Shown: positions 41,970 to 53,289 of the stretch, one piece after another | Layout: each line of letters starts with the position of its first letter | Position numbering within the stretch: the stretch's first letter is position 1 | DNA from: Aspidapion aeneum | Taxonomy: Eukaryota; Arthropoda; Insecta; Coleoptera; Brentidae | Direction: 5' to 3' | Length of the DNA stretch: 64,000 nucleotides | Assembly (NCBI GenBank): GCA_963576565.1 | Contig: OY755045.1 | Location: 1,527,477-1,591,476, forward strand | Position numbers and translations under genes: made by a program | The notes under the pieces: model-generated | Database searches by the model: none | What the model saw: only the letters and a program-made list of their open reading frames with translations | Told to the model about the DNA's origin: nothing

Positions 41970-42900
41970 CAATTTTAGTATCCACGAAAGCCACATTTTT
42001 GTGTGACTAAGCTTATGTGCCAAATCGTTAAAAGTGCATCAGATCTAGGGATATTTTTTGCGACATTATTGGTGAATGCGAGATAGATGCAGATGCCTTT
42101 AAAATTTGTTTCCCAGTGTCTGATTCTGTACGTGGGTAAAATGCATATAAGTAATATTACAATACTCACTGTTACCTATTTACACAATGGTTGGCGTTTG
42201 ATGCAAACATTCAAAAGGTACGAAAAATGCACAAATACCAAATTTACATTGATAGAGTGTTTGTCAACTGTATGCCGATGATTTGACGTAACGAATACAA
42301 GAATAAAATAATATTCATGCGTAAAACTATAACCAATCAGGACATTTTTTCTTAAGGACCGCAAAAAGGATAGACTTATACCCATTGATATTGCTATTTC
42401 AAATAAGTTTGCATTCTGCATCGTAAGGTACCGTAGGTATTGCAATAATACGTACTATATGGAAATAATATGCGTATGTCTTTGAAAGCAACCAATCAGG
42501 TCTTTTTTGCTTAAAGACCCCAAGGCCCTCATGTTTGCATCATGAATGGGCAATTACCGTGGGTATCGGAACATTATGTATATGGTAAAATGTCCCTGCG
42601 TATTTATTCAGTGTAGGATCGACTCTAATCATATTTTTTTAAGCAAAAAGTTTGAACGTTTGAAATTCATCCCTCGATCCTAATCGAGTTCTGGGCTACA
42701 TTAAACTCAAATGAGAATTTAATTTTTCTTTTTATTTTTCGTCTTTCGGGAAAAACCTCAGATTTTTCAATTTTTGCAACCCAGTCACGCCTCGTTCTCT
42801 AAGGTCACTAGACCAGACAATATTTTTTTTACCTAGGCAAACGAATAATTGATCATTTTGAGTTAACGCTATAAATAGATTAGTTAATGCGACATATCGT
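41970..42900. other. no gene recognised
   Basis: AT-rich. A motif AACCAATCAGG followed by TTTTTTNCTTAARGACC occurs at 42328 and 42489 and may be a short direct duplication. The overlapping open frames at 41975-42445 show no domain. Confidence 0.35.
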
Positions 42901-42904
42901 GAAA

Positions 42905-43330
42905 AACCAACAAAAAAATAGAGGCCACGACCCTGAAAAAATCAGCTGTTCTCGGGGGGCTGACATTGGGTCTTATGGGAGGTCAGAAGTTTTTTTTAGA
43001 ATATTTTGAAAATGGCATTACAAATTTTCACGAAATTTTAGTGAAATATTCTCAGACACCATCCCGATATTCCGCCAAACTTTTGTAAGGATGCAAGATG
43101 ATTAAAAGGTTAAAATCTTCAAGATTTAGCATTCCTTATTTTGAATTCAAATTACTCGCCATGTCAACTGTTATATTCGACATGAATTTGACCTTGTCAT
43201 CTGTGTTTGTCACATTCGTTTCTGTTTTAAATTTAATTTTTGTGTGAGCTAATGAAGCGGCTCTGAAAAGTTAAGGATTACTATACATTTAAAGAATTGT
43301 TCTCCAAGAATATGGTAAAAACAATCTCAA
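42905..43330 (+). repeat. repeat family B, copy 2
   Basis: It matches copy 1 from AAATAGAGGCCACGACCCTG through CACCATCCCGATATTCC to GGTAAAAACAATCTCAAAAA. It lacks the stretch between TCTCGGGGGGCTG and ACATTGGG found in copy 1. The short frame 43297-43479 starts at its 3' edge and has no recognisable domain. Confidence 0.8.
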
Positions 43331-43649
43331 AAACGGCTTTATTTTTTAAAAAAATTAATAATACCAACCGTTTTAATAACAAAAAGTTTAATTCTACTTT
43401 AAATATTGGTCTTAGTGACCTTAATGGCTTTGAGTGTGAGTTTCTCTCAGACCTCAATTTAAATAATTCCTTTGAATGATTTCATACGGACACCTTTTTA
43501 CTTGTTTTTTTTTTGGCTCAGCGATTTTACTTTTGAAAACGTTGTCTTTATACATAGCTTTTCAATCGAAAAAAATAAATTTTGTTCCCAATAAGGTAAA
43601 AAATTAACATTTTAAAGAAGATCCTAATATTGAAGGAAGTAAGTCTTGG

Positions 43650-43931
43650 ATGCGGAGAGAACGACAGGAATTTTTTAAGGGTGTAGAGGGTTTGTGGTTG
43701 TGGATTGGGGGAATCCGGAGCCAAAATGAATATGTCTGTATATTCGTTTGTATGTCCACCAAGCCAATACACCTTGAAGCTGTGTCGGACTTGTCCTCAG
43801 AGGTATGTTTAGATTGCTTTCGTAGAATCGTAGGTCGTCGTGGGAGATGCAGCGGCATCTATAGTGATCACGGCACGAATTTTAAGGGTGTAGAGGGTTT
43901 GTTGTCTTTGGTTCAGCGATTTTACTTTTGA
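43650..43931 (+). pseudogene. BEL/Pao integrase core fragment, repeat 1
   Basis: Reads RSQNEYVCIFVCMSTKPIHL, then LDCFRRIVGRRGRCSGIYSD and HGTNFKGVEGL. In BEL/Pao integrases, the segment from YxxxFVCxxTKAIHLE to IYSDNGTNF contains the second catalytic Asp (in IYSD). The first catalytic Asp and the Glu are outside the fragment. The protein cannot be active. Confidence 0.82.
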
Positions 43932-44047
43932 AAACGTTGTCTTATATAACATAGCTTTTCAATCGGTAAAAATTTATTTTGTTCCCAATAAGATCCTAAT
44001 ATTGAAAGAAGTAATTCTTGGATGCGTTTTGAGAAGAAAAACCTAAT

Positions 44048-44293
44048 ATGAATATGAACCCATTTTCTCACTGTTGTATTCAAAACCAAAAGGAATATGT
44101 CTGTCTATTCGTTTGTGTGTCCACCAAGGCCATACACCTTGAAGCTGTGTTGGACTTGTTCTCAGAGGCATTTTTAGATGGCTTTCGTAGTTTCCTAGGT
44201 CGTCGTGGGAGACGCAGCGACATCTACAGTGATCATGAAACGATTTTTAAGTCTGTAGAGGGTTCATTTGTCTTATCTTCAGGCTCCAGTTGA
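44048..44293 (+). pseudogene. BEL/Pao integrase core fragment, repeat 2
   Basis: Starts in the variant leader MNMNPFSHCCIQNQKEYVCL and ends IYSDHETIFKSVEG, with Gly-Thr-Asn altered to Glu-Thr-Ile after the catalytic Asp. The leader before QKEYVC is shared with the repeats at 44715 and 45555, so two leader types alternate along the array. Confidence 0.8.
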
Positions 44294-44339
44294 GAAATTG
44301 TCAACTACATAACATTTTAATCCCCCTGCAGCTCTCCAC

Positions 44340-44570
44340 TTCGTAGGATTGGGGGAATCCGGAGCCAAAATGAATATGTATGTATATTGGTTTGAATGTC
44401 CACCAAAGCCACACATCTTGAAGCTGTGTCGGACTTGTCCTCAGTGGTATGTTTAGATTGCTTTCGTAGAATCGTAGGTCGTCGTGGGAGATGCAGCGGC
44501 ATCTACACTGATCACGGCACGAATTTTAAGGGTGTGGAGGGTTTGTTGTCTTTGGTTCAGCGATTTTACT
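44340..44570 (+). pseudogene. BEL/Pao integrase core fragment, repeat 3
   Basis: Begins after GGATTGGGGGAATCCGGAGC and encodes the HLEAVSDLSSVVCLDCFRRI to IYTDHGTNF part. It is almost identical to repeat 6 at 45185-45400, its partner in the 841-bp duplication. It is frameshifted just before the start of the conserved segment. Confidence 0.75.
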
Positions 44571-44714
44571 TTTGAAAACGTTGTCTTATATAACATAGTT
44601 TTTCAATAGGCAAAAATTTATTTTGTTCCCAATGAGGTAAAAAATTAACATTTTAAAGAAGATCCTAATACTAAAGGAAGTAATTCATGGATGCGTTTAA
44701 AAAAAAAAGCTTAA

Positions 44715-45085
44715 ATGGATTTGAAACCATTTTCTCACTGTTGTATTCAAAACCAAAAGGAATATGTCTGTATATTTGTTTGTGTGTCCACCAAGGCCAT
44801 AGATCTTGAAGTTGTGTCAGACGTGTCCTCAAAGGCATTGTTAGACTGGTTTCGTAGAATTTTAGGTCGTCGTGGGAGATGCAGCGACATTTACAGTGAT
44901 CACGACAGGAATTTTTTAAGGGTGTAGAGGGTTTGTGGTTGTGGATTGGGGGAATCCAGAGCCAAAATGAATATGTCTGTATATTCGTTTGTATGTCCAC
45001 CAAGGCCACACGTCTTGAAGCTGTGTCGGACTTGTCCTTCGTCGTGGGAGACGCAGCGACATCTACAGTGATCATGAAACGATTT
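44715..45085 (+). pseudogene. BEL/Pao integrase core fragments, repeats 4 and 5
   Basis: Repeat 4 (44715-44927) reads QKEYVCIFVCVSTKAIDLEV to CSDIYSDHDRNF. Repeat 5 (about 44945-45085) starts WIGGIQSQNEYVCIF and jumps from SDLS to the SRRGRRSDIYSDHETIF part, so it has an internal deletion of about 50 bp. Confidence 0.75.
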
Positions 45086-45184
45086 TTAAGTGTGTAGAGG
45101 GTTTCTGGTTGTCTTATCTTCAGGCTCCAGTTGAGAAATTGTCAACTACATAACATTTTAATCCCCCTGCAGCTCTCCACTTCG

Positions 45185-45785
45185 TAGGATTGGGGGAATC
45201 CGGAGCCAAAATGAATATGTATGTATATTGGTTTGTATGTCCACCAAAGCCACACATCTTGAAGCTGTGTCGGACTTGTCCTCAGTGGTATGTTTAGATT
45301 GCTTTCGTAGAATTGTAGGTCGTCGTGGGAGATGCAGCGGCATCTATAGTGATCACGGCATGAATTTTAAGGGTGTAGAGGGTTTGTTGTCTTTGGTTGA
45401 GCTTTTTACTTTTGAAAAGGTTGTCTTATATACCATAGCTTTTCAATCGGCAAAAATTTATTTTGTTCCCAATGAGGTAAAAAATTAACATTTTAAAGAA
45501 GATCCTAATACTAAAGGAAGTAATTCTTGGATGCGTTTTAAAAAAAAAGCTTAAATGGATTTGAAACCATTTTCTCACTATTGTATTCAAAACCAAAAGG
45601 AATATGTCTGTATATTTGTTTGTGTGTCCACCAAGGCCATAGATCTTGAAGTTGTGTCAGACGTGTCCTCAAAGGCATTGTTAGACTGGTTTCGTAGAAT
45701 CTTAGGTCGTCGTGGGAGATGCAGCGACATTTACAGTGATCACGACACGAATTTTAAGGGTGTAGAGGGTTTGTGGTTGTCTTAA
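45185..45785 (+). pseudogene. BEL/Pao integrase core fragments, repeats 6 and 7
   Basis: Repeat 6 (about 45200-45400) ends GIYSDHGMNFKGVEG. Repeat 7 (45555-45785) reads QKEYVCIFVCVSTKAIDLEV through CSDIYSDHDTNFKGVEG. Repeats 6 and 7 correspond to 3 and 4 at an offset of about 841 bp. The array fades after GGTTCTCCACTTCGTAGGAG at 45841-45860. Confidence 0.75.
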
Positions 45786-46082
45786 TCTTAAGGCTTCAGC
45801 TGAGAAATTGACAATTAGATGACATTTCAATCCCCTGGCGGTTCTCCACTTCGTAGGAGTGGAAAAAATCCGTGAGGACCAAATTAAATCATTTAATTGG
45901 ACACCAGATTTTTTCTTTCTTTCGTGCTAGCTCAATATGAGCCTACACTCAATTCACGTCCTTTACGCAAGTAAGTCCTATATGATTTAGAGTAACCCCT
46001 TGGTCATTTTCTCACTCAGCTTTGACAGCCTCCCCCCTCTGTATCTATTTTAGATTTTTTGAAAATTTTTACCACCCTGTAT

Positions 46083-46525
46083 CTCAAAATCTAAGACGTT
46101 TAGGACGTTTGTTAGTATTATTTGGCTTAAAAATTCCGGTTGACGCTCACGTGTCTGATCAGCGTTGATCTGGCCTGAAAGATAGAAGAGCTGTCGTAGG
46201 TTATGGAGGGTTTGTTTCTTTTTATTTGCAATCGATCTTTTCATTGATCTCTCGTATCTCGGTAGATGGAGTTTCTTGCGAGAGTTTTCTTACTATTTAC
46301 ATAGGATTGGAGACAAAACCGTCGAATTAACTTGGCAAGGGTGTCACATTGACCAAGCAGCGTTCTGAGGAGTCCCATAAGCGAAACAGTTAACTGTCAA
46401 CACTTATTAGGTGTCCATTAGATCTTGGACCCCCGTGAGGTTAAGCTTTCAAGCTACCCACAGAAAAATATGAGAGAAACAAAAATTCCTTTTTACCCGA
46501 TTAGCCACGAAATTGGTTTGGTTTA
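46083..46525 (-). repeat. interspersed repeat family A, minus-strand copy
   Basis: Contains, inverted, the landmarks ATTTTTAAGCCAAATAATAC, CAGGCCAGATCAACGCTGAT, CTATGTAAATAGT, GGGGTCCAAGATCTAATGG and TTTTGCCCGATTAG-like ends. It covers most of the 514-bp unit. The small frame at 46050-46244 minus is inside it and not supported. Confidence 0.8.
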
Positions 46526-46909
46526 TAAAATAATACAATTTTAAAGTAAAGGTCAGCCTGCTCTTCTTTCTTTAAATTTCTTGTACACATTTATCCTAGA
46601 AACACTCTGTATAATTTAATTGTTATTATTCACTGTAATATTTTCTTAGGCCGCCACCGGAACTGAAGATTCCCCAGCATAATAGCCTGATGGCTATATC
46701 CCTATATTGTCAGCAATAACACCCTCGCCACCATTCAGCTACTCAGCTCCAGCTATACAGTATACTTAGCTGGAAATCCCAAGCTGGAATCCGTAGGCTC
46801 GGTTTAGGCTGACACCAGTGTATTAAAATTATGAGACAGTAGGTTAACTTCAATATGTACTAAGAAACCAAGAACTAATGTAAAGAAATGTGCCAGACAA
46901 AGGAAACAA

Positions 46910-47179
46910 TAGGGACTTATTGCAATAAAGCCAGGCACTAATTGTACCGGGCACTATTCTGACAGTTTCGCATTATAAGAACAGCTGTCTTCTTTCAAAA
47001 TTGGGCCTTTGTGTATTGTAAGAGCCAGATTTAATAGTGCCGCCACTATTAATGGAAAATAAACAACTGGATTTATAAATTCGACTTTGGTATGTCAATT
47101 TTGAAAGATCAACTGTCAGTTTTCAATGTGAATAATGCCCGGCATAATTATTGCCTGGCTTTATTGCAATAAGTCCCTA
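46910..47179. mobile_element. TA-flanked MITE, family P copy 3
   Basis: About 268 bp with ends AGGGACTTATTGCAATAAAG and the inverted match CTTTATTGCAATAAGTCCCT, TA outside. Best preserved termini in the window. Same internal order as copy 1 (CTTTGTGTATTGTAAGAGCC, then TCGACTTTGGTATGTC). Confidence 0.9.
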
Positions 47180-48450
47180 ATATGAAGATTGGTTTATTGT
47201 ATTTTTTTGTACTTTAGAGTTTTGTGATTTCTTCATTTATTATTTTGTCTGCCCGTGAAATTTTTAAATTTCTGTAAAACTATACTGGCATTGGTGATTT
47301 GTAAAAACATTTACGAATTCTGTAAAAATGGCCTTTTATTTTAATAAGAAAAACTACAGGATGCAGATAAAGAACTTCACAATTTCACAAACCAAATTTA
47401 CAAACATGAATGTGAATTAGATACATATTACAGTTAACATCATTCCTATAACCTATTTACCCTTGAGGAAAGTACATTCAAGAAGAACTTGGCCATCGAA
47501 AAAATTCTGACTTGAGTTAACGGATTAATTTACCCAATAAAAAATTACTTTAGAACAAGCTAGAGTCACTGATGTTGACATATTTGGATTAGAGTAAACG
47601 TACATATTTGTTATACAGGTAGATTTAATGGTATATGTATCATAGACTGCTTACTATGCTTAATGTAGGAGCGAAACAGGTGAGAAGTGGGTATTTCTTT
47701 TTCACTCAAATTCTAGCTCAAGCCATGACGCGTTCAGGAAAAAGTACAGATGATTCAATGGTATTTCGGGGAAAATAGCTAACATGATGTAACAAATTTA
47801 TTTGTGATAATGATTTATTTCCAAGAAATAAATTCAATTTTTGAGAGGTACATACTGTTCGTGGAATGGGAGAGGAAAGGGAACGGCGCGAAACTATGGA
47901 TTGTGCCGCAGCAGAAGCTTTATGCCTGTTTCAGTAACAATCGGTGTCAGAAATTTGCTCCCTCTACTTCACCGGGACGCACAGAAGACAGGTATTAGCT
48001 GTGGGCCTGGCTATCCTGAAATATTGAGCGTAACCACATGTATATTATCGAGGAAAAATGTTTTCTAGAATTGATATAATTTTTCTGTGTAGACTATAGA
48101 GGTTGTGGAGTTAACTTACTTGTTTGACAAAGCGTCTATACTAGGATTGCGTAGTTTTAAGGCAACTTAAGGAAGACCAAAGGAAGCTGCTATATAGAGG
48201 GGGCGATAATAGAATGTTAATGTCTTCTTCTAAGAAGGAAGTTATAATTCAAAATATAACGGGCGCAGAGAATGGCCAACATATTGAAATAATTTTCTAT
48301 ACAGGGTGTTCTCAAAAATACTTTTATTTCTAGGTAACAGACAAACCAAATCTTGCAAGTCCATCTTGTTTGCTTTATTGATAACCAAATTAAGATGGAT
48401 TTAAATGTCGTGATTTATATTATTTTTGTGAGTGATGATACTGAGGTAAA
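47180..48450. other. no confident gene
   Basis: AT-rich flank. Two overlapping frames at 47804-48068 (FERYILFVEWERKGNGAK and RGTYCSWNGRGKGTARN) cover a less AT-rich patch, and no domain is recognised. A single CAGGGTGTTCTCAAAAATAC at 48302 looks like one foldback end without a partner. Confidence 0.3.
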
Positions 48451-48469
48451 CTACGAGTTGTAACAAAAT

Positions 48470-49000
48470 TACAAGAAAAAACTCTGAACATTTTGTCGAG
48501 GTTTTAAAAGGGATCGAATTAGATCCCGACGATATATTTGTAAGTTTTGATGTAGAAAGTCTGTACACCAACGTGCCAATAAATGAGCCACTTAGTATCA
48601 TCAAAAACAAATTATAAACTGATGATAAACTTCAAGAGAATCTGTAACTCTTTCAAGTGAAAGATAGGGTTTACGCGCAAAATGATCGACTTCCAAAGGG
48701 TTCTTCTCTTTCGCCAGTGGTAGCAAACATGTACATGGAGTGATTCAAGGACCATGCGATCAACATAGCAAGAGTCAAACCAAAACTATGGCTACAATAC
48801 ATGCATGACACATTTATTATATGGCCGGAAAATGATGGCGAACTACAGAATTTTCTACACCATCTGAACGGTATTCGACCAACAATCAAATGCACCATGG
48901 AAATTTGGATGTTCTTGTCAAACGATTAGAGAGAAACATTCAAACCACTGTATATAGGAAACCTACATACACGGGACAGTACCTCAATTTTAAGTCTTAG
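48470..49000 (+). pseudogene. Penelope-like RT fragment, plus strand
   Basis: Reads GIELDPDDIFVSFDVESLYT and NVPINEPLSIIKNKL, where the first catalytic Asp sits in SFDVESL. In another segment it reads RLPKGSSLSPVVANMYME, then the catalytic box as YMHDTFIIWP instead of the expected Asp-Asp. It ends VYRKPTYTGQYLNF. Stops after KNKL and within NMYME, and a frameshift before DVLVKRL, disable it. It lacks the N-terminus and the GIY-YIG endonuclease. The motif order is typical of Penelope-like elements. Confidence 0.88.
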
Positions 49001-49515
49001 AAAACATAGCGTTAAATAAATTATTGCTAGGAGCTAAAACTTTTAGAAGAAGGAAAAAGAAAAATAACTGATAAGCCTACTAATTTTTTACTATAGTACG
49101 TGACTGCATCAACTGATTTAATATTGGTTAAAAAATATTTTATCATTTCCAGTGTCAGTAACCTACTTCTCAATATCCAATTTATTTTCCAATATCCAGT
49201 CTGTCAAAACAATAAATGTGTATGTAAAGTAGCGAAGACTAACTTTCATCCCACAGATTTGCGTTTAGCACAATTTCAGCAAAACTCTAGGCTTATGGCT
49301 ACACAAACTAACAGAAACTACAGGGAGATAAGTATTATACAGATACGCTATTAATGTTAATTAGTTAACAATAAGTTTCACACATATTTAACCAGAAACA
49401 AGAGCAAACAAATGAATGGTAGCTTACATTCCCTAATTGGATACTTTTCTGATTTCTCCTAGTTATGATTTACCATTACCGTTACACAGGATTTTGTAAA
49501 TGCATTCCTTATTAT
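49001..49515. other. no gene recognised; spacer between Penelope-like pieces
   Basis: AT-rich. The open frame at 49100-49354 shows no domain. This segment lies between the two oppositely oriented RT fragments. Confidence 0.4.
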
Positions 49516-49900
49516 GTAAAAGAAAATTCTGTAGTTCATCATCATTTTCTGGCCATATAATAAATGTGTCATCCATGTATCGTAGTCATAGTTTTGGCTT
49601 GACTCTTGCTGTGTTGATCGCATGGTCCTCGATCCACTTCACCACGCTACCACTGGCGATAGAGACTTTCACTTGAAAGTAGGGGTTACGGAGACAGAGC
49701 TCCATCACCCCTCTACCGATAGCGTTGTTCTCTTGTGAAGTGTATTATCAGTTTGTAATTGGTTCTTAATGATACTGAGTGACTCATTTATTGGCACGTT
49801 GGTGTAAAGACTTTCTACATCAAAACTTACAAATCTATCGTCGGGATCTAACTCGATTTTTTTAAAATGTCGACAAAATGTTCCGAGTTCTTATGTTTTC
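49516..49900 (-). pseudogene. Penelope-like RT fragment, minus strand
   Basis: On the minus strand it reads DPDDRFVSFDVESLYTNVPI and, further on, KPKL*LRYMDDTFIIWPEND, with the intact Asp-Asp catalytic pair. The segment between is frame-disrupted (KSLSPVV region). It corresponds to 48515-48850 of the plus-strand piece but in opposite orientation and is not its direct copy, since each has different lesions. Penelope-like elements are known for inverted and partial copies. Confidence 0.82.
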
Positions 49901-49904
49901 TAAA

Positions 49905-51420
49905 ACCCCTTGAACATATGGAATATTGATAACACCCAACGAAATATTATTCAGATGACAATTTGCTAGGTTTGGTTTTTTATTTAAATATTAAGTTATT
50001 TTTATTGTTGTAGATTTTTGTGGTTAATTCTTCATTATTTCTGCAACCATTTACAGCTCTCTTATAACTACTTGTGTCCTAGCAAGTAGATCAGTTTACT
50101 TTTCCTAACCTAAATATTTTACTTGATTCAGCAACATAAGTCGATTATTTTCTGTGTAGTGCTGTAGATCTGTCAAGGTTGTAAAAATGCTTCTTGACAA
50201 AGTGGCATAACTTCAACGGTAAAAAAATGGATGTTTGGATGATGAAGTTGTTTGTTAGAACAATGTTTAATACTTTGTACCAGAAAAAAGTAAATCATTC
50301 CATTATGATCTTGTTACGTCTCGTCCAACCAGTATTGTATTGTACCTACTCAAACTAAGTTTAAAGCCAGAACTAATGACTTTCGTTAGCTGCATCTAAC
50401 TTACTAACTCTCCAATATAAATTAAGGGCCCTCTCTTTTAAATTGTTACGCTTTAGCTTATTCTGCTAAATTATCAGAGGGGGTTGAGGGATCAGATTAG
50501 TATTATATTATAGCCTAGAGACTCCTTTGATTTTACAAAGATTTCTGGTAAAACAAAATTGTTTTCAATTTTTTATGATTTTTTTTGTTTTTAGTTTAAA
50601 TCGTAGTGGGACTTATATATACTTAATGGAACAACTAAAAATTGAAAATGAAAGCTTTGATAAATATTTTGACTACAAATAGTATATTATATTTAACGTA
50701 AACAGTTTTATACTAAAGGGCCTCTTATACACTAAGCTTCAACTTAATAACAGCTATATAACTACCGAATACGCTGACTGCTGCACACACGGATAATTGA
50801 CCCTTAAAGCTGGCCATATATGAGTTTTGTACAAGTTGGAAGTTACCCTTCACTTAAGGTGCATGCGTTAATTGTTATGTTTCCCTTTGCATGCTTTCAC
50901 AGTACTTATACGTATATCTTTATTATAAAATTTTTGCATAAAATATTTGCGATTGACTTTTTCAAAACCTTGTATGTACTTGCATTTTACACAGTTTTTA
51001 ATTCAACTTTAAGATTTAAGCATTTATAGTCAGAAATGAAATAACATAACAGATTTTTAAATGTAGGTTTTTTAAACACAAGCTCTAATGGTTCTAGTTT
51101 ACTTCTAAGCATTCCTATACTATAAATTCTATATGAAACTGAAAAAGGAAAAATTGTACGAGACACTTATTGGAAAAGTGGCCGAGACTCTAAAACTACT
51201 ACCTTCCGAACCGTCAACGAGTTATTCGCACTGAGAAATCGACACGGTTTTGTTTTATTTATGATTTGTGGCGTAATAAATGATATTGCAATACTTTGTA
51301 ACAAAAAACACCCATTTTCGAGACAAAAATAGTTTTGGCCAGCTTTTAGAGTCAAATACCCTTATATGCGCTGCACTGCAGACTGACCATCTAACTAAAC
51401 CCCACACCAACTCTCTTAGC
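49905..51420. other. no gene recognised
   Basis: 1.5 kb of AT-rich sequence with no supported feature. The overlapping frames at 51167-51474 are on both strands and unconvincing. Confidence 0.35.
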
Positions 51421-51425
51421 GAAAT

Positions 51426-52749
51426 CATTGGCATCTTAAACACGTCCTTGTCGGAAGTTCACTTGACCGTGTAGCTGATTTCATTGATGTTATAGCTACA
51501 TGTAGGAAGCTGCGCAATTTAGTACCTTTTAAACTAAAATGTACGGGCAAAATCAAGAATAGAGGAAGGGGTTCTATGCGTGTACACTCAACTACTTTTG
51601 GCTACCTTCAATTAGTTAAGGGCGTAACACGCTTTTATTATAATGCCATGGCATCTTAAACACGTCCTTGTCGGAAGTTCACTTGACCGTGTAGCTGATT
51701 TCATTGATGTTATAGCTACATGTAGGAAGCTGCGCAATTTAGTACCTTTTAAACTAAAATGTACGGGCAAAATCAAGAATAGATTAGGGGGGTTCTATAC
51801 GTGTACATTCAACTACTTTTGGCTACCGTCAATTAGTTAAGGGCGTAACACGCTTTTATTATAATGCCATGGCATCTTAAACACGTCCTTATCGGAAGTT
51901 CAATTGAGCCTGTAGCTGATTTCATTGCTGTTATAGCTACATGTAGGAAGCTGCGCAATTTAGTACCTTTTAAACTAAAATGTACGGGCAAAATCAAGAA
52001 TGGAGGAGGGGGGTTCCATACGTGTACATTCAACTACTTTTGGCTACCGTCAATTAGTTAAGGGCGTAACACGCTTTTATTATAATACCATGGCATCTTA
52101 AACACGTCCTTGTCGGAAGTTCACTTGACTGTGTAGCTGATTTCATTGATGTTATAGCTACATGTAGGAAGCTGCGCAATTTAGTACCTTTTAAACTAAA
52201 ATGTACGGGCAAAATCAAGAATAGAGGAGGGGGGTTCTATACGTGTACATTCAACTACTTTTGGCTACCGTCAATTAGTTAAGGGCGTAACACGTTTTTG
52301 TTATAATGCCATGGCATCTTAAACACGTCCTTATTGGAAGTTCACTTGACCGTGTAGCTGATTTCATTGCTGTTATAGCTACATGTAGGAAGCTGCGCAA
52401 TTTAGTACCTTTTAAACGAAAATGCACGGGAAAAATCAAGAATAGGGGTGGGGGTTCTATACGTGTACATTCAACTACTTTTGACTACCGTCAAATAGTT
52501 AAGGGCGTAACACGCTTTTATTATAATGCCATGGCATCTTAAACACGTCCTTGTCGGAAGTTCACTTGACCGTGTAGCTGATTTCATTGATGTTATAGCT
52601 ACATGTAGGAAGCTGCGCAATTTAGTACCTTTTAAACCAAAATGTACGGGCAAAATCAAGAATAGAGGTGGGGGGTTCTATACGTATACATTCAACTACT
52701 TTTGGCTACCGTCAATTAGTTAAGGGCGTAGCACGCTTTTATTATAATG
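51426..52749. repeat. 221-bp satellite-like tandem array, six units
   Basis: The landmark GGCATCTTAAACACGTCCTT recurs with spacings of 221, 221, 221, 221 and 220 bp, counted from 51426. Units also share AGCTACATGTAGGAAGCTGC, GTACCTTTTAAAC and GCGTAACACGCTTTTATTAT. Units differ mainly in a G-run near their middle. Each contains a 62-78 codon frame (VADFIDVIATCRKLRNLVPF), but 221 is not a multiple of 3, so the frame does not continue across units. It may be an incidental frame or the residue of an ancestral coding piece. Confidence 0.93.
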
Positions 52750-53285
52750 TCATCTACTTAGAAAAACCATTTATAACAATTTAATTTTAACGTAATTTAC
52801 TATAAAAGTTAAACTTTAACTTAACAGCTTACGCCGCTTTGCTTTAAACGTAATTCACAATTTCGTTGTATTTGTAATGTTATTTTATTTTATTTACTTT
52901 ATTTAGTTATACTAGCGCAAACGGATTTTCTCTTCTTTAAACTAGCAGTAGCTTTATCGATTGCACATGTCGTTGAAGTCCACTTTAATAGCTTTTTCCA
53001 AAATGTTTGATAGTGTTTGCTAAGGTTTTGATTTTAAGGCCCGTTTAAGGTCACTATTGAGAAATTTGAACCCTAGAAAGTTCTCAATAATTGGGAATGT
53101 ACTAGGGTTAGAATATATTTTCGACTATTATGTTGGGACCATCGGCATAGTGAGGGTTTCATGCGCCCGGGGCAAGGTTAAAGTTTGGCGCCCCCCCATA
53201 TAAAATCAAATTTCATCATTGTAAGAGGCGCCTTTCGGCGCCCCCTGACTTTGGCGCCCGGGGCAGGTGCCCCAAGTATACATAC
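52750..53285. other. GC-rich MITE-like block at the right, otherwise no gene
   Basis: At 53160-53275 there is a GC-rich block with GCGCCCGGGGCAAGG at the left and GGCGCCCGGGGCAGGTGCC at the right, and GGCGCCCCCC and GGCGCCTTTCGGCGCC inside. The ends are direct more than inverted, so the nature is uncertain. Confidence 0.4.
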
Positions 53286-53289
53286 TCAT

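Larger units (their letters stand above)
43640..45870 (+). repeat. tandem array of a BEL/Pao integrase segment
   Basis: Seven repeats of the segment encoding EYVCIFVCxSTKAIHLEAVS begin near 43728, 44094, 44373, 44760, 44969, 45214 and 45600, all on the plus strand. A higher-order duplication of about 841 bp is visible: 44281 and 45122 start the same sequence (AGGCTCCAGTTGAGAAATTG), and ATGGATTTGAAACCATTTTC recurs at 44715 and 45555. Spacer sequence between copies (TTTATTTTGTTCCCAAT, AGAAGATCCTAATA) is also repeated. Only the integrase core segment is amplified; no gag, protease, RT or LTR is seen. Confidence 0.88.

Noticed and set aside
40630..41994. A 454-codon minus-strand ORF with an octapeptide repeat
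   Set aside because: It is produced by the 8-bp array GAATTTTT, and no unique protein sequence of note flanks it.
43297..43479. A 60-codon ORF at the edge of repeat family B
   Set aside because: It starts inside repeat sequence, is not kept in the other family B copies, and is Asn/Lys-rich as expected from AT-rich DNA.
51643..52723. Repeated 62-78 codon ORFs that might form a small gene family
   Set aside because: They are the same frame in a 221-bp satellite unit; the unit length breaks the frame, and both strands are equally open.
40613..52749. Regularly spaced repeats that could suggest a CRISPR array
   Set aside because: Units are contiguous with no unique spacers, and the setting is an animal genome.
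53160..53275. A hAT MITE based on GCGCCCGGGGC ends
   Set aside because: The two ends are direct, not inverted, and no target duplication was found, so it is only noted as a GC-rich block.
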